A stretch of DNA of 64,000 nt from an uncultured Selenomonadales bacterium (GTDB lineage Bacteria > Bacillota > Negativicutes > Acidaminococcales > Acidaminococcaceae): assembly GCA_900315345.1 (NCBI GenBank), contig OMYP01000011.1, positions 81,119 to 145,118 of the forward strand. The letters are read 5' to 3'. This document shows positions 8,150 to 14,329 of this stretch, piece after piece (position 1 is the first letter of the stretch; the number at the start of each line of letters is the position of its first letter). Position numbers and translations under genes: made by a program. The notes under the pieces are model-generated. The model made no database searches. It saw only the letters and a program-made list of their open reading frames with translations, and was not told where the DNA came from.

Positions 8150-8501
8150 TTTTTAGCCTACACTTGCAAGACCAACGCGGCCTAACGCCGCCTTTATTAT
8201 TTCTCTTTTTCCCCGCGCTGCCATCGCTGGCCACGTTTCCAGCCCCAGAACGCCCTACACGCTGCCACGGATCAGAACGAACGCCAGCCGGTTCAGGTAC
8301 GCCCACGCGCCGCCGCCCTGACTCAAATTCCCAGACGTTTGTAAATTTGCCGGAACGGTTCACCCGCTGGCCATGCTATCAGATCAGGAACGCAAACCCG
8401 GGAACGCTGCCAACATTACCTGCAGACGCGCCCAGAATGAACGCCAGCAGCCGGAACGCCCGGAACGATTCCCGCCCCGGTACGTCCGGCCATGCTTCCA
8501 A
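8150..8501. other. repeat-filled spacer upstream of rep
   Basis: About 350 bases with no supported gene. The mosaic repeat copy B (8324-8412) fills its centre. Words such as GGAACG, CCAGC and GGCCA recur across the rest. Confidence 0.55.
8324..8412 (+). repeat. GC-rich mosaic repeat with 26-bp palindrome, copy B
   Basis: Palindrome variant at 8324-8349: CAAATTC, C, CAGACGTTTG, T, AAATTTG. It is followed by CCGGAACGGTTCACCCGCTG, GCCATGCTATCAGATCA and GGAACGCAAACCCGGGAACG. Two substitutions break the symmetry slightly compared with copies A and C. Confidence 0.8.
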
Positions 8502-8756
8502 TTATCGCCGTGCAAATTTATTGTTTTTCAAGTGATTATACATTGCTACATCGTCGGCAAACCATTTTTGCACAGATACCCAAAAATTATAAAGTGTTTC
8601 ATCTTTAAAATTTGGTTCAATACCGTTTACAATGTATTTGTAAATCGCCTTGATACATTCCCCGGCCTGTTCGTCTGTCATTCCTGCTATGCTGTCAGAC
8701 CATTTAACAGGCATTTTAAACCACACAAAACCTTTTGCCGCTTTATCACTTTTCAT
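8502..8756 (-). CDS. small phage-type protein, DUF6291-like
   Basis: An 84-residue protein. Residues 8-70 (GFVWFKMPVKWSDSIAGMTD, then EQAGECIKAIYKYIVNG) match the pattern of small phage proteins in which an aromatic N-terminal strand is followed by LxDEQxGxLxxAIxxYxxxG and a Trp-rich segment (DUF6291 as I recall it). Such genes usually sit beside phage replication or DnaD-like primosome genes. The ribosome site AAAAGAGGTAAGC precedes ATG at 8756. It is the gene immediately upstream of rep, separated by a repeat-filled spacer. The function is unknown in the family. The domain call is from memory and should be treated as moderate. Confidence 0.6.
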   Translation of the reverse strand: MKSDKAAKGFVWFKMPVKWSDSIAGMTDEQAGECIKAIYKYIVNGIEPNFKDETLYNFWVSVQKWFADDVAMYNHLKNNKFARR

Positions 8757-8798
8757 TTTGCTTACCTCTTTTTAGATTCCAGCAGCCCCGCCCCGGTT

Positions 8799-8886
8799 CA
8801 AATTCCCAAACGTTTGAGAATTTGCCGGAACGGTTCACCCGCTGGCCATGCTTTCAGATCAGGAACGCAACCCGGGGAACGCTGCC
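8799..8886 (+). repeat. GC-rich mosaic repeat with 26-bp palindrome, copy C
   Basis: Palindrome at 8799-8824 (CAAATTC, C, CAAACGTTTG, A, GAATTTG). Then come CCGGAACGGTTCACCCGCTG, GCCATGCTTTCAGATCA and GGAACGCAACCCGGGGAACG. It is nearly identical to copies A and B. Confidence 0.8.
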
Positions 8887-8950
8887 ACGGATCAGAACGG
8901 CCATGACCGCCCCCGGCTTGCTTTTTAAAATATCCCTGTGCTATAATGAA

Positions 8951-9202
8951 TTAGCCCTTAATTTCTATGGTGGATTTTAACGGCTTGCCCTGTTTCCGTT
9001 GGCGCGGTACAGGGCTTTTTCTTTTTTCCGGCCACATTCTCGCGTAACCCTCCGCTATTGCTATTAAATATTCGCCCGCCGTTTTAATGTGTGCAAAATC
9101 AATATTGTTTAGAGTGCAAGCTATTTTTGCAGCCGTTTCCCCCACATATTCAGCGCGCTTTGTATCATTTGTCATTGTAATATCAATTATTTTTGCTGTC
9201 AC
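8951..9202 (-). CDS. hypothetical small protein of the element
   Basis: An 83-residue protein starting with GTG at 9202, ten bases after the previous gene's stop and behind an AGGGCGC ribosome site. Residues 1-55 are mixed alpha-beta (MTAKIIDITMTNDTKRAEYV ...). The C-terminal 30 residues are strongly basic (EKRKSPVPRQRKQGKPLK) and end in STIEIKG, a pattern seen in proteins that touch nucleic acid. I recognise no family. It is closely spaced with the 9213-9581 gene and probably in the same operon. Confidence 0.55.
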   Translation of the reverse strand: MTAKIIDITMTNDTKRAEYVGETAAKIACTLNNIDFAHIKTAGEYLIAIAEGYARMWPEKRKSPVPRQRKQGKPLKSTIEIKG

Positions 9203-9212
9203 TCGTTGCGCC

Positions 9213-9581
9213 CTACCCTTTCCACGGTTTATTTATAAGGCCGTCCCTGTCCTGCCAGCCGTCCAAATAACCTAATTCGTAACCGCTGGCCGTGGCCTTG
9301 AATAATAAATCTCCGTCCGATTCCCTTACTTTGTCAAATTCTGGCAAATTTAAGAAGTCTAACCAGCCATCATTAAAATCTAATCTATGTAATAGCTTTT
9401 CATTTAAAGTCGTTTTGTTTCCGCTATGGCCTGCCCTAATTCCGTACAGTTTGCAACCATATCCCGCCCTGTAATTCCTGCTAATATCGTTACCGTTTCC
9501 AGCCTTACCAATTCCATAATTTTTTCCGTCAATTTTTCCGCTAAACTCAATATAAACACCCCTTACAAACTCATTACCCAT
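9213..9581 (-). CDS. hypothetical protein of the element
   Basis: 122 residues from ATG at 9581. No domain is recognised. The N-terminal half is rich in glycine, asparagine and tyrosine (IDGKNYGIGKAGNGNDISRN) and looks beta-rich or poorly ordered. The C-terminal half is more compact, with several Trp, Leu and Asp residues (FNDGWLDFLNLPEFDKVRES). Its start overlaps the 3' end of a 48-residue membrane protein by 19 bases, so the two are likely coupled in translation. It could be a periplasmic, surface or regulatory protein; nothing decides between these. Confidence 0.55.
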   Translation of the reverse strand: MGNEFVRGVYIEFSGKIDGKNYGIGKAGNGNDISRNYRAGYGCKLYGIRAGHSGNKTTLNEKLLHRLDFNDGWLDFLNLPEFDKVRESDGDLLFKATASGYELGYLDGWQDRDGLINKPWKG

Positions 9582-9709
9582 AACGCCCAGCTTACCAGCT
9601 TATGAACTGCAAACGCCGTTGCCAATGTTGCCAACGTCAGCAACGTATATTTGAAAATCTCACAACCGTAATAATAAAAGCACATTGCCATAAAAGAAAA
9701 TCTGTCCAT
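9563..9709 (-). CDS. small single-span membrane protein
   Basis: 48 residues from ATG at 9709 behind AAGGGGTG, six bases from the start. Residues 1-20 are aromatic and carry two cysteines (MDRFSFMAMCFYYYGCEIFK). Residues 22-47 are a plausible membrane helix (TLLTLATLATAFAVHKLVSW). It starts 11 bases after the HTH protein at 9721 and overlaps the next gene. In phage-like elements such proteins can be holins, coat-like or membrane-anchored regulators. The size and single span would suit several of these, and no family is recognised. Confidence 0.6.
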   Translation of the reverse strand: MDRFSFMAMCFYYYGCEIFKYTLLTLATLATAFAVHKLVSWALWVMSL

Positions 9710-9720
9710 GATTTCACCCC

Positions 9721-9924
9721 TTACACTTGCAATTTACTTTCAAAATATTTCCTGTTTACCTTTCCTCTAATAGTCAGCTTTCCCATTGCCTTTAATTCCT
9801 CGTTACATTGCCTAATAACCTTATAGGCCAAACCAATTTTACAGCCTAACGCCGCCGCTACTTCCGGCGCGTCCATCATATAACGCCGTTGTCTATCCGC
9901 TGCCATATTCCCCGCCGCTTCCAT
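9721..9924 (-). CDS. excisionase-like small HTH protein
   Basis: A 67-residue DNA-binding protein. After a short leader, YMMDAPEVAAALGCKIGLAY and KVIRQCNEELKAMGKLTIRG, then KVNRKYFESKLQV, form a winged helix-turn-helix. This pattern is common in integrative elements and prophages of Firmicutes, where it serves as an excisionase or recombination directionality factor, or as a local regulator. Its place early in the minus-strand operon, in an element that also has a tyrosine integrase, supports the excisionase reading. A GGGGGAAAAGC ribosome site precedes ATG at 9924. Direct evidence for excision is lacking. Confidence 0.65.
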   Translation of the reverse strand: MEAAGNMAADRQRRYMMDAPEVAAALGCKIGLAYKVIRQCNEELKAMGKLTIRGKVNRKYFESKLQV

Positions 9925-9961
9925 TGCTTTTCCCCCTTTCCCACTTCCAGCTTTTCCGCTG

Positions 9962-10024
9962 TCTGAAAGTCTTAACTGCTGGCCATGCTTTCAGATCACC
10001 AACGCCAGCCGGGGAACGCTGCCA
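9962..10024 (+). repeat. GC-rich mosaic repeat, partial copy
   Basis: CTGGCCATGCTTTCAGATCA followed by CCAACGCCAGCCGGGGAACG and CTGCCAA; the palindrome half is absent. Confidence 0.6.
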
Positions 10025-10151
10025 AACTATCAGGACGTACACGCCCCCGGTTCATGACCTGGCCACGCTGGCCGCCCATTGCTCCCCGGTAACGTTACCG
10101 GGCTTTTCTTTCCCGGTATGTTTCCGGGATCATTGCGGCCATATTCCCCGC

Positions 10152-10183
10152 CGCTACTTTTTCGCGCGCGCATGTAGCGAACT
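10152..10183 (+). repeat. CGCTAC hairpin repeat, copy 3
   Basis: Identical to the copy at 3395-3426 (CGCTACTTTTTCGCGCGCG, then CATGTAGCGAACT). It lies near the start of the early operon, 6.7 kb from the tandem pair at the left end. Confidence 0.7.
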
Positions 10184-10304
10184 GACATTTATATTCCCTG
10201 TTTTCCTCACTTCCTTTCATTGCCGGAACGTCCTACCGCTTCCGGCTTTTTTATTTGCAACCGCTGCCAATACTGGCCATGTATCAGGCCAGCCCCGGAA
10301 CGGT

Positions 10305-10790
10305 TCACGCCGGAACGGTAACACCACCAGCCAGATCAGGAACGAAACACCCAGCCCCAGCAGCTAACGCACTTTCAAAAAGCTTTTTGTTTTCATTCTC
10401 TAAATAAGCTTCGTAAATATCACGCGCCATATTTAGACCACACTCTAACAGCTTTAACGCCGCCGCCAATGCTTCCGATATGTCGCTGTTATCCGCTGCC
10501 ACTTCCGCGCCGTCTAAAATACTTTCCCGCGCTTCCGTTATTATCTGTATAAGTTCTTTGTAATCGCTTCCATTTACCCCGGCGGGCTTTTCCTTTTCAA
10601 AACCTAATAATGTATTTACATCTGTACCCAATGCCGCCGCCAGTTTTAACAGTGTTTCTATTTTAGGCTCATAACCGCGCGTTTCATAATTGTTATAAGT
10701 CGAAAAAGAAATACCTATTTTTTCGGCAAGTTCTTTTTGACTATAATTAGCTTTTTCGCGATAATACCGCAATCGTTCTGAAAAACTCAT
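10305..10790 (-). CDS. XRE-family HTH regulator
   Basis: A 161-residue protein with a classic XRE/Cro HTH at residues 5-62 (LRYYREKANYSQKELAEKIG, ISFSTYNNYETRGYEPKIET). An acidic, alanine-rich helical region with likely dimerisation or sensing roles follows. It is the second gene of the early minus-strand series, after the Cro-like gene. The last 15-20 residues (GCFVPDLAGGVTVPA) are encoded by mosaic-repeat sequence (GATCAGGAACG, GGAACGGTAAC). The original C terminus was therefore probably replaced when the repeat arrived. Target operators are likely in 11087-11294 but cannot be assigned. Confidence 0.8.
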   Translation of the reverse strand: MSFSERLRYYREKANYSQKELAEKIGISFSTYNNYETRGYEPKIETLLKLAAALGTDVNTLLGFEKEKPAGVNGSDYKELIQIITEARESILDGAEVAADNSDISEALAAALKLLECGLNMARDIYEAYLENENKKLFESALAAGAGCFVPDLAGGVTVPA

Positions 10791-10888
10791 TCCCTTTAAT
10801 TTCCCTTTCCGCTGCCATGTTGGCGCATAGCAGACTATTCCCGTATTAGCATATAGTGTATGGTGGATTTCCTACGGCTTGCCCCGGT

Positions 10889-11086
10889 TCATGCGCTGGC
10901 CAAAATTTCCGCAACGTCAACGCCCAACGCCGCCGCCAGCTTGCCCGCTGTTTTGGTGTTTACTTCTTTGCCGTCCTTTATACGTTTTGCTGTAAAGCTT
11001 GAAGTGTGTGCAGCTTTTAACGCTTCCCCAACTGTTAAACATTTTCGCGCACATGCCAACCGGATTTTTTCAAAATCTAATTTCAT
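10889..11086 (-). CDS. Cro-like small HTH protein
   Basis: 65 residues from ATG at 11086 (ribosome site AAAGGGGCG). The helix-turn-helix spans most of the protein: LTVGEALKAAHTSSFTAKRI, then KDGKEVNTKTAGKLAAALGV and DVAEILASA. Size and position match Cro of temperate phages. It is the first gene of the leftward operon and faces a larger XRE repressor across a 208-base control region. It probably represses the opposing promoter and allows expression of the excision and replication genes. The exact role is inferred from architecture. Confidence 0.75.
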   Translation of the reverse strand: MKLDFEKIRLACARKCLTVGEALKAAHTSSFTAKRIKDGKEVNTKTAGKLAAALGVDVAEILASA

Positions 11087-11294
11087 TTTTTCGCCCCTTT
11101 CAATTTTTAACATTTGTTTTGCATATGCAAAATTATATTTTGCTTTATTACGAATTTTATCAAATATGTTTTTGCATGTCAATATAAATTTTGCTTTTTT
11201 TTGTTTTATGTTAAATATAATTTTACTTCTTTTCCTTTCCGTGCTATAATACGTAAAAATACAACCTTTTATTTTTTTAAAATTTGGTGATTTT
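11087..11294. promoter_or_regulatory. divergent control region of the element's genetic switch
   Basis: Lies between the Cro-like gene (minus) and the larger repressor (plus). For the plus strand, TTTACT (11222-11227), a 17-bp spacer and TATAAT (11245-11250) make a good promoter. The region also holds the palindrome TTTGCATATGCAAA near 11115 and a second TTTTTGCATG word near 11170, which are candidate operators. Confidence 0.6.
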
Positions 11295-11846
11295 ATGAAA
11301 TATTATGATAAGCCTATTACATTCCCGCAAAATTTAAGAAAAGCACGAACTAACGCTGGTTACACACAAGCAGCTTTAGCCGAAAAATTAGGAATGACAA
11401 GGCAAAATTACGCAAGATATGAAAACGATTTAATGTATGCTACCCCTACATTAGATTTATTATGTGATTTATCCGCTATTTTAAGTGTTGATATTAATAC
11501 CCTTGTTGGATTTCAGCAGGACGAACACGCCGCCTTGCTGTCATTGTTGCGTACTGCTGACATACGTTTTGAAGTGGATCCCGATGACTGCAACGCCTTA
11601 TTTGTAGAAAACTGTTTTGATGATAGCAATAATAAAGACTGGTATATGGAAATAGCCGCACATTTGACTTTTGATGATTTAAAAGTTATCATTGCCACAA
11701 CGCAAACAGAAATAGAAAAGCTAACCGCGCCTATTTTTTATCGCGTTTTTCAAGATAATCTGTTTAAATTTAAAGTAAATAGCCCATCTGATCCAAAAGA
11801 TAGAATGTTATGGAAAACACCGCCGGAAGATACCGGGAGCGAATAA
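11295..11846 (+). CDS. CI-like XRE repressor
   Basis: A 183-residue protein. Residues 10-66 form an XRE HTH (FPQNLRKARTNAGYTQAALA, EKLGMTRQNYARYENDLMYA). The C-terminal 110 residues are acidic and probably mediate dimerisation. I see no Ala-Gly cleavage site or Ser-Lys dyad, so it is not an obvious LexA-type self-cleaving repressor. It is transcribed toward the integrase from a promoter at 11222-11250 and opposes the Cro-like gene, the usual place for the maintenance repressor. The spacer just after its stop codon begins with mosaic-repeat sequence. Confidence 0.8.
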   Translation: MKYYDKPITFPQNLRKARTNAGYTQAALAEKLGMTRQNYARYENDLMYATPTLDLLCDLSAILSVDINTLVGFQQDEHAALLSLLRTADIRFEVDPDDCNALFVENCFDDSNNKDWYMEIAAHLTFDDLKVIIATTQTEIEKLTAPIFYRVFQDNLFKFKVNSPSDPKDRMLWKTPPEDTGSE

Positions 11847-12107
11847 GCCGCCCCAGCTTTTCCGCTGCCAGCAGCTCACACGCTGGCCACCATGCCGGGA
11901 ACGGTTCAACCGCTGGCCATGCTTTCAGATCAGGAACACCAGCCCCAGCACTTCCCGAAACGCCAATCGGGAAACGCTGCCACGGATCAGAACGGCCAGC
12001 CCTGGGAAAAATAAATAATAAAACCACCATAGAAATAATAAAGCCGCCTGTTACGCCAATAACAGACGGCTTGCAAGGGCTTTTCTTATGCCCGGAAAGG
12101 GTAAATC
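11847..12107. other. repeat-bearing spacer between repressor and integrase
   Basis: Holds another mosaic-repeat copy (about 11895-11992: GGGAACGGTTCAACCGCTGG, CCATGCTTTCAGATCA, GAAACGCTGCCACGGATCAG) and a hairpin (12041-12072). No gene is visible. Confidence 0.55.
12041..12072 (-). terminator. hairpin before the integrase gene
   Basis: AAGCCGCCTGTTA/TAACAGACGGCTT with a 6-base loop. The T-rich run follows on the minus strand, so it would stop leftward transcription coming from the integrase side. On the plus strand it lies in the integrase leader. Confidence 0.55.
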
Positions 12108-13181
12108 ATGCCTGTAAAATCTTATAAAGACAGGAACGGAAAAACAAAATATTATTGCAGCTTTTACTACACCGATTCTAACGGCGAACGTAAGCGAAAA
12201 AAGATAGAGGGTTTTTCTTTCAGCCGGGACGCAAAACAAGCGGAAAAGGATTTTCTTGATAAAATAGCCGGTAATACTACAATGACGTTTCGGTTATTGT
12301 CAGAATTATATTTAAAAGACTGTAAGGCACGTTTAAAACCGACAACATATAAAGCGAAAGAATATTTCTTTAACGCTAACTTAATTAATTTCTTTAAAGA
12401 TAAACCTGTTTGTGAGATCACCCCGGCCATGATCCGGGACTGGCAAAACCAACTTTTGACACACCGGCCGCCGTATTCGCAAACATACATGAAAACTTGT
12501 AGTAATTGGTTATCAGCATTTTTTAATTTTGCCGTCAGGTATTACGATTTAAAAATCAACCCTGTACGAATTGCCGGAAGTATAGGAAAAAGCCATTCGG
12601 GACGGCTTGATTTTTGGACCGTTAGCGAATATAAAACATTTATGCAAGCTTTAAAAGCTGATACGCCTTTTTCAATGGCTTTTGAATTGCTGTTTTATAC
12701 TGGTATGCGTGAGGGTGAACTGCTGGCCTTGACCGTTTCCGACATCGATACAGCCGCCGAAACAATAAGCATAAATAAAACCCTGTCAGTAATTGACGGT
12801 AAAATCATCGTCACGCCGCCCAAAACCCCAAAAAGTAAACGTATTGTAACTATACCGCAAAAAGTAGCGAAACATTTACAGGCTTATATAAATTCCCTGT
12901 ATGATCCACAACCAGCCGAAAGACTTTTCCCAATGGTAAATAAATATAGTTTAGGAAAAATGCTAAAAAAGACGGCCACCGCCGCCAATGTAAAAATAAT
13001 AAGAGTGCATGATATAAGGCACTCTCACGCAAGTTTATTAATTGAATTAGGTTTTCCCCCGCTGCTGATTTCCGAACGGTTAGGCCACGAACGCATAGAA
13101 ACGACATTACAAATTTATTCGCATTTGTACCCAAACAAAGCAACTGAAGTAGCAAAAAAATTAAATAATTTTGTGGAATAG
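12108..13181 (+). CDS. int: tyrosine recombinase / integrase
   Basis: Site-specific recombinase that integrates and, with an excisionase, excises the element. It has 357 residues. The N-terminal arm-binding domain (AP2-like, MPVKSYKDRNGKTKYYCSFY) spans about 1-55 and a SAM-like core-binding domain about 57-150. The catalytic domain carries Arg201 (TGMREGE), His301-Arg304 (HDIRHSH), His327 (LGHERIE) and the nucleophile Tyr337 (IYSHLYP). It ends 72 bases before attR, the usual arrangement. ATG at 12108 follows GGAAAGGGTAAATC. The target is the 3' end of guaA, and the core repeat restores the guaA stop codon. Confidence 0.95.
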   Translation: MPVKSYKDRNGKTKYYCSFYYTDSNGERKRKKIEGFSFSRDAKQAEKDFLDKIAGNTTMTFRLLSELYLKDCKARLKPTTYKAKEYFFNANLINFFKDKPVCEITPAMIRDWQNQLLTHRPPYSQTYMKTCSNWLSAFFNFAVRYYDLKINPVRIAGSIGKSHSGRLDFWTVSEYKTFMQALKADTPFSMAFELLFYTGMREGELLALTVSDIDTAAETISINKTLSVIDGKIIVTPPKTPKSKRIVTIPQKVAKHLQAYINSLYDPQPAERLFPMVNKYSLGKMLKKTATAANVKIIRVHDIRHSHASLLIELGFPPLLISERLGHERIETTLQIYSHLYPNKATEVAKKLNNFVE

Positions 13182-13253
13182 TACGAATTTGGTACGATTT
13201 AAAAAAAGTAAACCCCGGAACGCCTGTTATTATCAGTGTCCCGGGGATTCTGT
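13179..13253 (+). repeat. right end of the element, integrase stop to attR
   Basis: Holds TAGTACGAATTTGGTACG, repeated with two mismatches at 3091 and in part at 3284, plus a terminator hairpin. The TACGAATTT words are candidate integrase arm-binding sites. Confidence 0.5.
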
Positions 13254-13258
13254 TTTTT
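13208..13258. terminator. bidirectional terminator between int and guaA
   Basis: CCCCGGAAC pairs with GTCCCGGGG across a 16-base loop. TTTTTT on the plus side and a run of seven A (T on the minus strand) on the other serve the two convergent genes. Confidence 0.7.
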
Positions 13259-13272
13259 ATTCGTATTCAATG
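13254..13272 (+). repeat. attR core, 19-bp direct repeat
   Basis: Second copy of TTTTTATTCGTATTCAATG, overlapping the last five codons and stop codon of guaA. The original guaA reading frame is preserved after insertion. Confidence 0.85.
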
Positions 13273-14240
13273 GTCGCCGTGGGTTTCGGGGTGAAATCGA
13301 ACAGCACCCGGTTCACGCCTTTTACTTCATGGACGATACGGTCGGTAATGTGCTGCATCAGTTCGAAGGGAACGTTTTCCACCGTGGCGGTGATGGCGTC
13401 CTTGGTGTTGACGGCACGGATGATGACAGGCCAGTCGAAGGTCCGTTTACCATCCCGGATGCCTGTGGATTTGAAATCAGGCACTACGGTAAAGTACTGC
13501 CATACTTTTCCTTCCAGTCCGTTCTTCGCGAATTCTTCCCGCAGGATCGCATCGCTTTCCCGTACAGCTTCCAAACGGTCACGGGTGATAGCGCCGGGGC
13601 AGCGCACGCCCAATCCCGGTCCCGGGAAGGGCTGACGGTATACCATGTTGTCCGGCAGGCCCAGTTCCTTGCCAACCACACGGACTTCATCCTTGTATAA
13701 CAGTTTCACCGGTTCCACCAGTTCAAAATTCAGTTCGGGAGGCAGTCCCCCAACATTGTGATGGGCTTTGATACCCTGTTCGCTTTCCAGAATATCCGGA
13801 TAGATTGTTCCCTGGGCCAGGAACTCGATACCTTCCAGTTTTTTCGCTTCTTCCGCAAACACTTCAATGAATTCGCCGCCGATGATTTTCCGTTTTGTTT
13901 CCGGATCGCTGACGCCGGCCAGTTTTCCTAAGAACCGTTCCGTTGCATCAACGTAGATCAGGTTAGCTTTCATTTCATCCCGGAATACTTTGATAACCTG
14001 TTCCGGTTCGCCTTTGCGCAGCAGGCCGTGGTTCACATGCACGCAGACCAGCTGCTGGCCTACCGCTTTGATCAGCAGCGCGGCCACAACGGAAGAATCT
14101 ACGCCGCCGGAAAGTGCCAGCAGTACTTTTTTATCGCCAATCTGTTTCCGCAGCTCCGCAACCTGTTCGTCAATAAAGGCTTTTGCCAGTTCCGGGGTAG
14201 TAATGCGTTCCATCGTTTCCGGACGTTTTGCCTGTTCCAT
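13257..14240 (-). CDS. guaA: GMP synthase, ATP-pyrophosphatase subunit without glutaminase domain
   Basis: Converts XMP to GMP using ATP and ammonia in purine synthesis. The 327-residue protein holds only the synthetase part. An N-type ATP-pyrophosphatase domain has the PP-loop LSGGVDSS (44-50) and the lid motifs EPVKLLYKDEVR and RQPFPGPGLGVR. The dimerisation domain ends in TPKPTATIEYE. The class I glutamine amidotransferase domain (about 190 residues, catalytic Cys-His-Glu) that starts most bacterial GuaA proteins is absent. It has not simply been cut off: ATG at 14240 has a perfect AAGGAGG site, and the next gene upstream ends only 89 bases away. Either a separate GuaA glutaminase exists elsewhere, as in archaea, or the enzyme uses free ammonia. 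Confidence 0.92.
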   Translation of the reverse strand: MEQAKRPETMERITTPELAKAFIDEQVAELRKQIGDKKVLLALSGGVDSSVVAALLIKAVGQQLVCVHVNHGLLRKGEPEQVIKVFRDEMKANLIYVDATERFLGKLAGVSDPETKRKIIGGEFIEVFAEEAKKLEGIEFLAQGTIYPDILESEQGIKAHHNVGGLPPELNFELVEPVKLLYKDEVRVVGKELGLPDNMVYRQPFPGPGLGVRCPGAITRDRLEAVRESDAILREEFAKNGLEGKVWQYFTVVPDFKSTGIRDGKRTFDWPVIIRAVNTKDAITATVENVPFELMQHITDRIVHEVKGVNRVLFDFTPKPTATIEYE

Positions 14241-14329
14241 ATTGGACCTCCTTGGACTCCAATTAATGTTAAAATTTTAAACAAACATTTTTAAAGTTTT
14301 TTGTGAGTAGTTGTTGCGACAAAGAAATT

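Larger units (their letters stand above)
9925..10304. other. repeat-filled spacer of the element
   Basis: About 380 bases without a credible gene. It contains a mosaic-repeat fragment (9962-10024), a CCCGGTAACGTTACCGGGCTTTT hairpin near 10085 and the third CGCTAC hairpin (10152-10183). Confidence 0.55.
3167..13272. mobile_element. integrated element at the 3' end of guaA, with tyrosine integrase and HUH Rep
   Basis: A 10.1 kb insertion bounded by a 19-bp direct repeat that preserves the guaA stop codon at the right end. It carries a tyrosine recombinase beside attR, divergent phage-type repressor and Cro-like genes, an excisionase-like HTH protein, and an HUH rolling-circle replication initiator. 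About ten further small minus-strand genes of unknown function follow. I see no capsid, portal, terminase, tail, conjugation ATPase or pilus gene. It is therefore best described as an integrative plasmid-like or satellite element rather than a complete prophage or conjugative element. The genes are AT-rich while the spacers are GC-rich and repetitive, unlike the flanking chromosome. Confidence 0.85.

Noticed and set aside
8115..8363. 82-codon frame in the spacer before rep
   Set aside because: Made entirely of mosaic-repeat words (palindrome read as FTNVWEFES); each repeat copy gives a different peptide.
3167..13272. Complete prophage or conjugative element
   Set aside because: No capsid, portal, terminase, tail, lysis, relaxase-coupling or secretion gene could be recognised; HUH Rep and integrase alone do not make either.
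13257..14240. guaA truncated by the mobile element
   Set aside because: The insertion is at the 3' end and restores the stop codon; the missing part is the N-terminal domain, on the far side and with an intact ribosome site.
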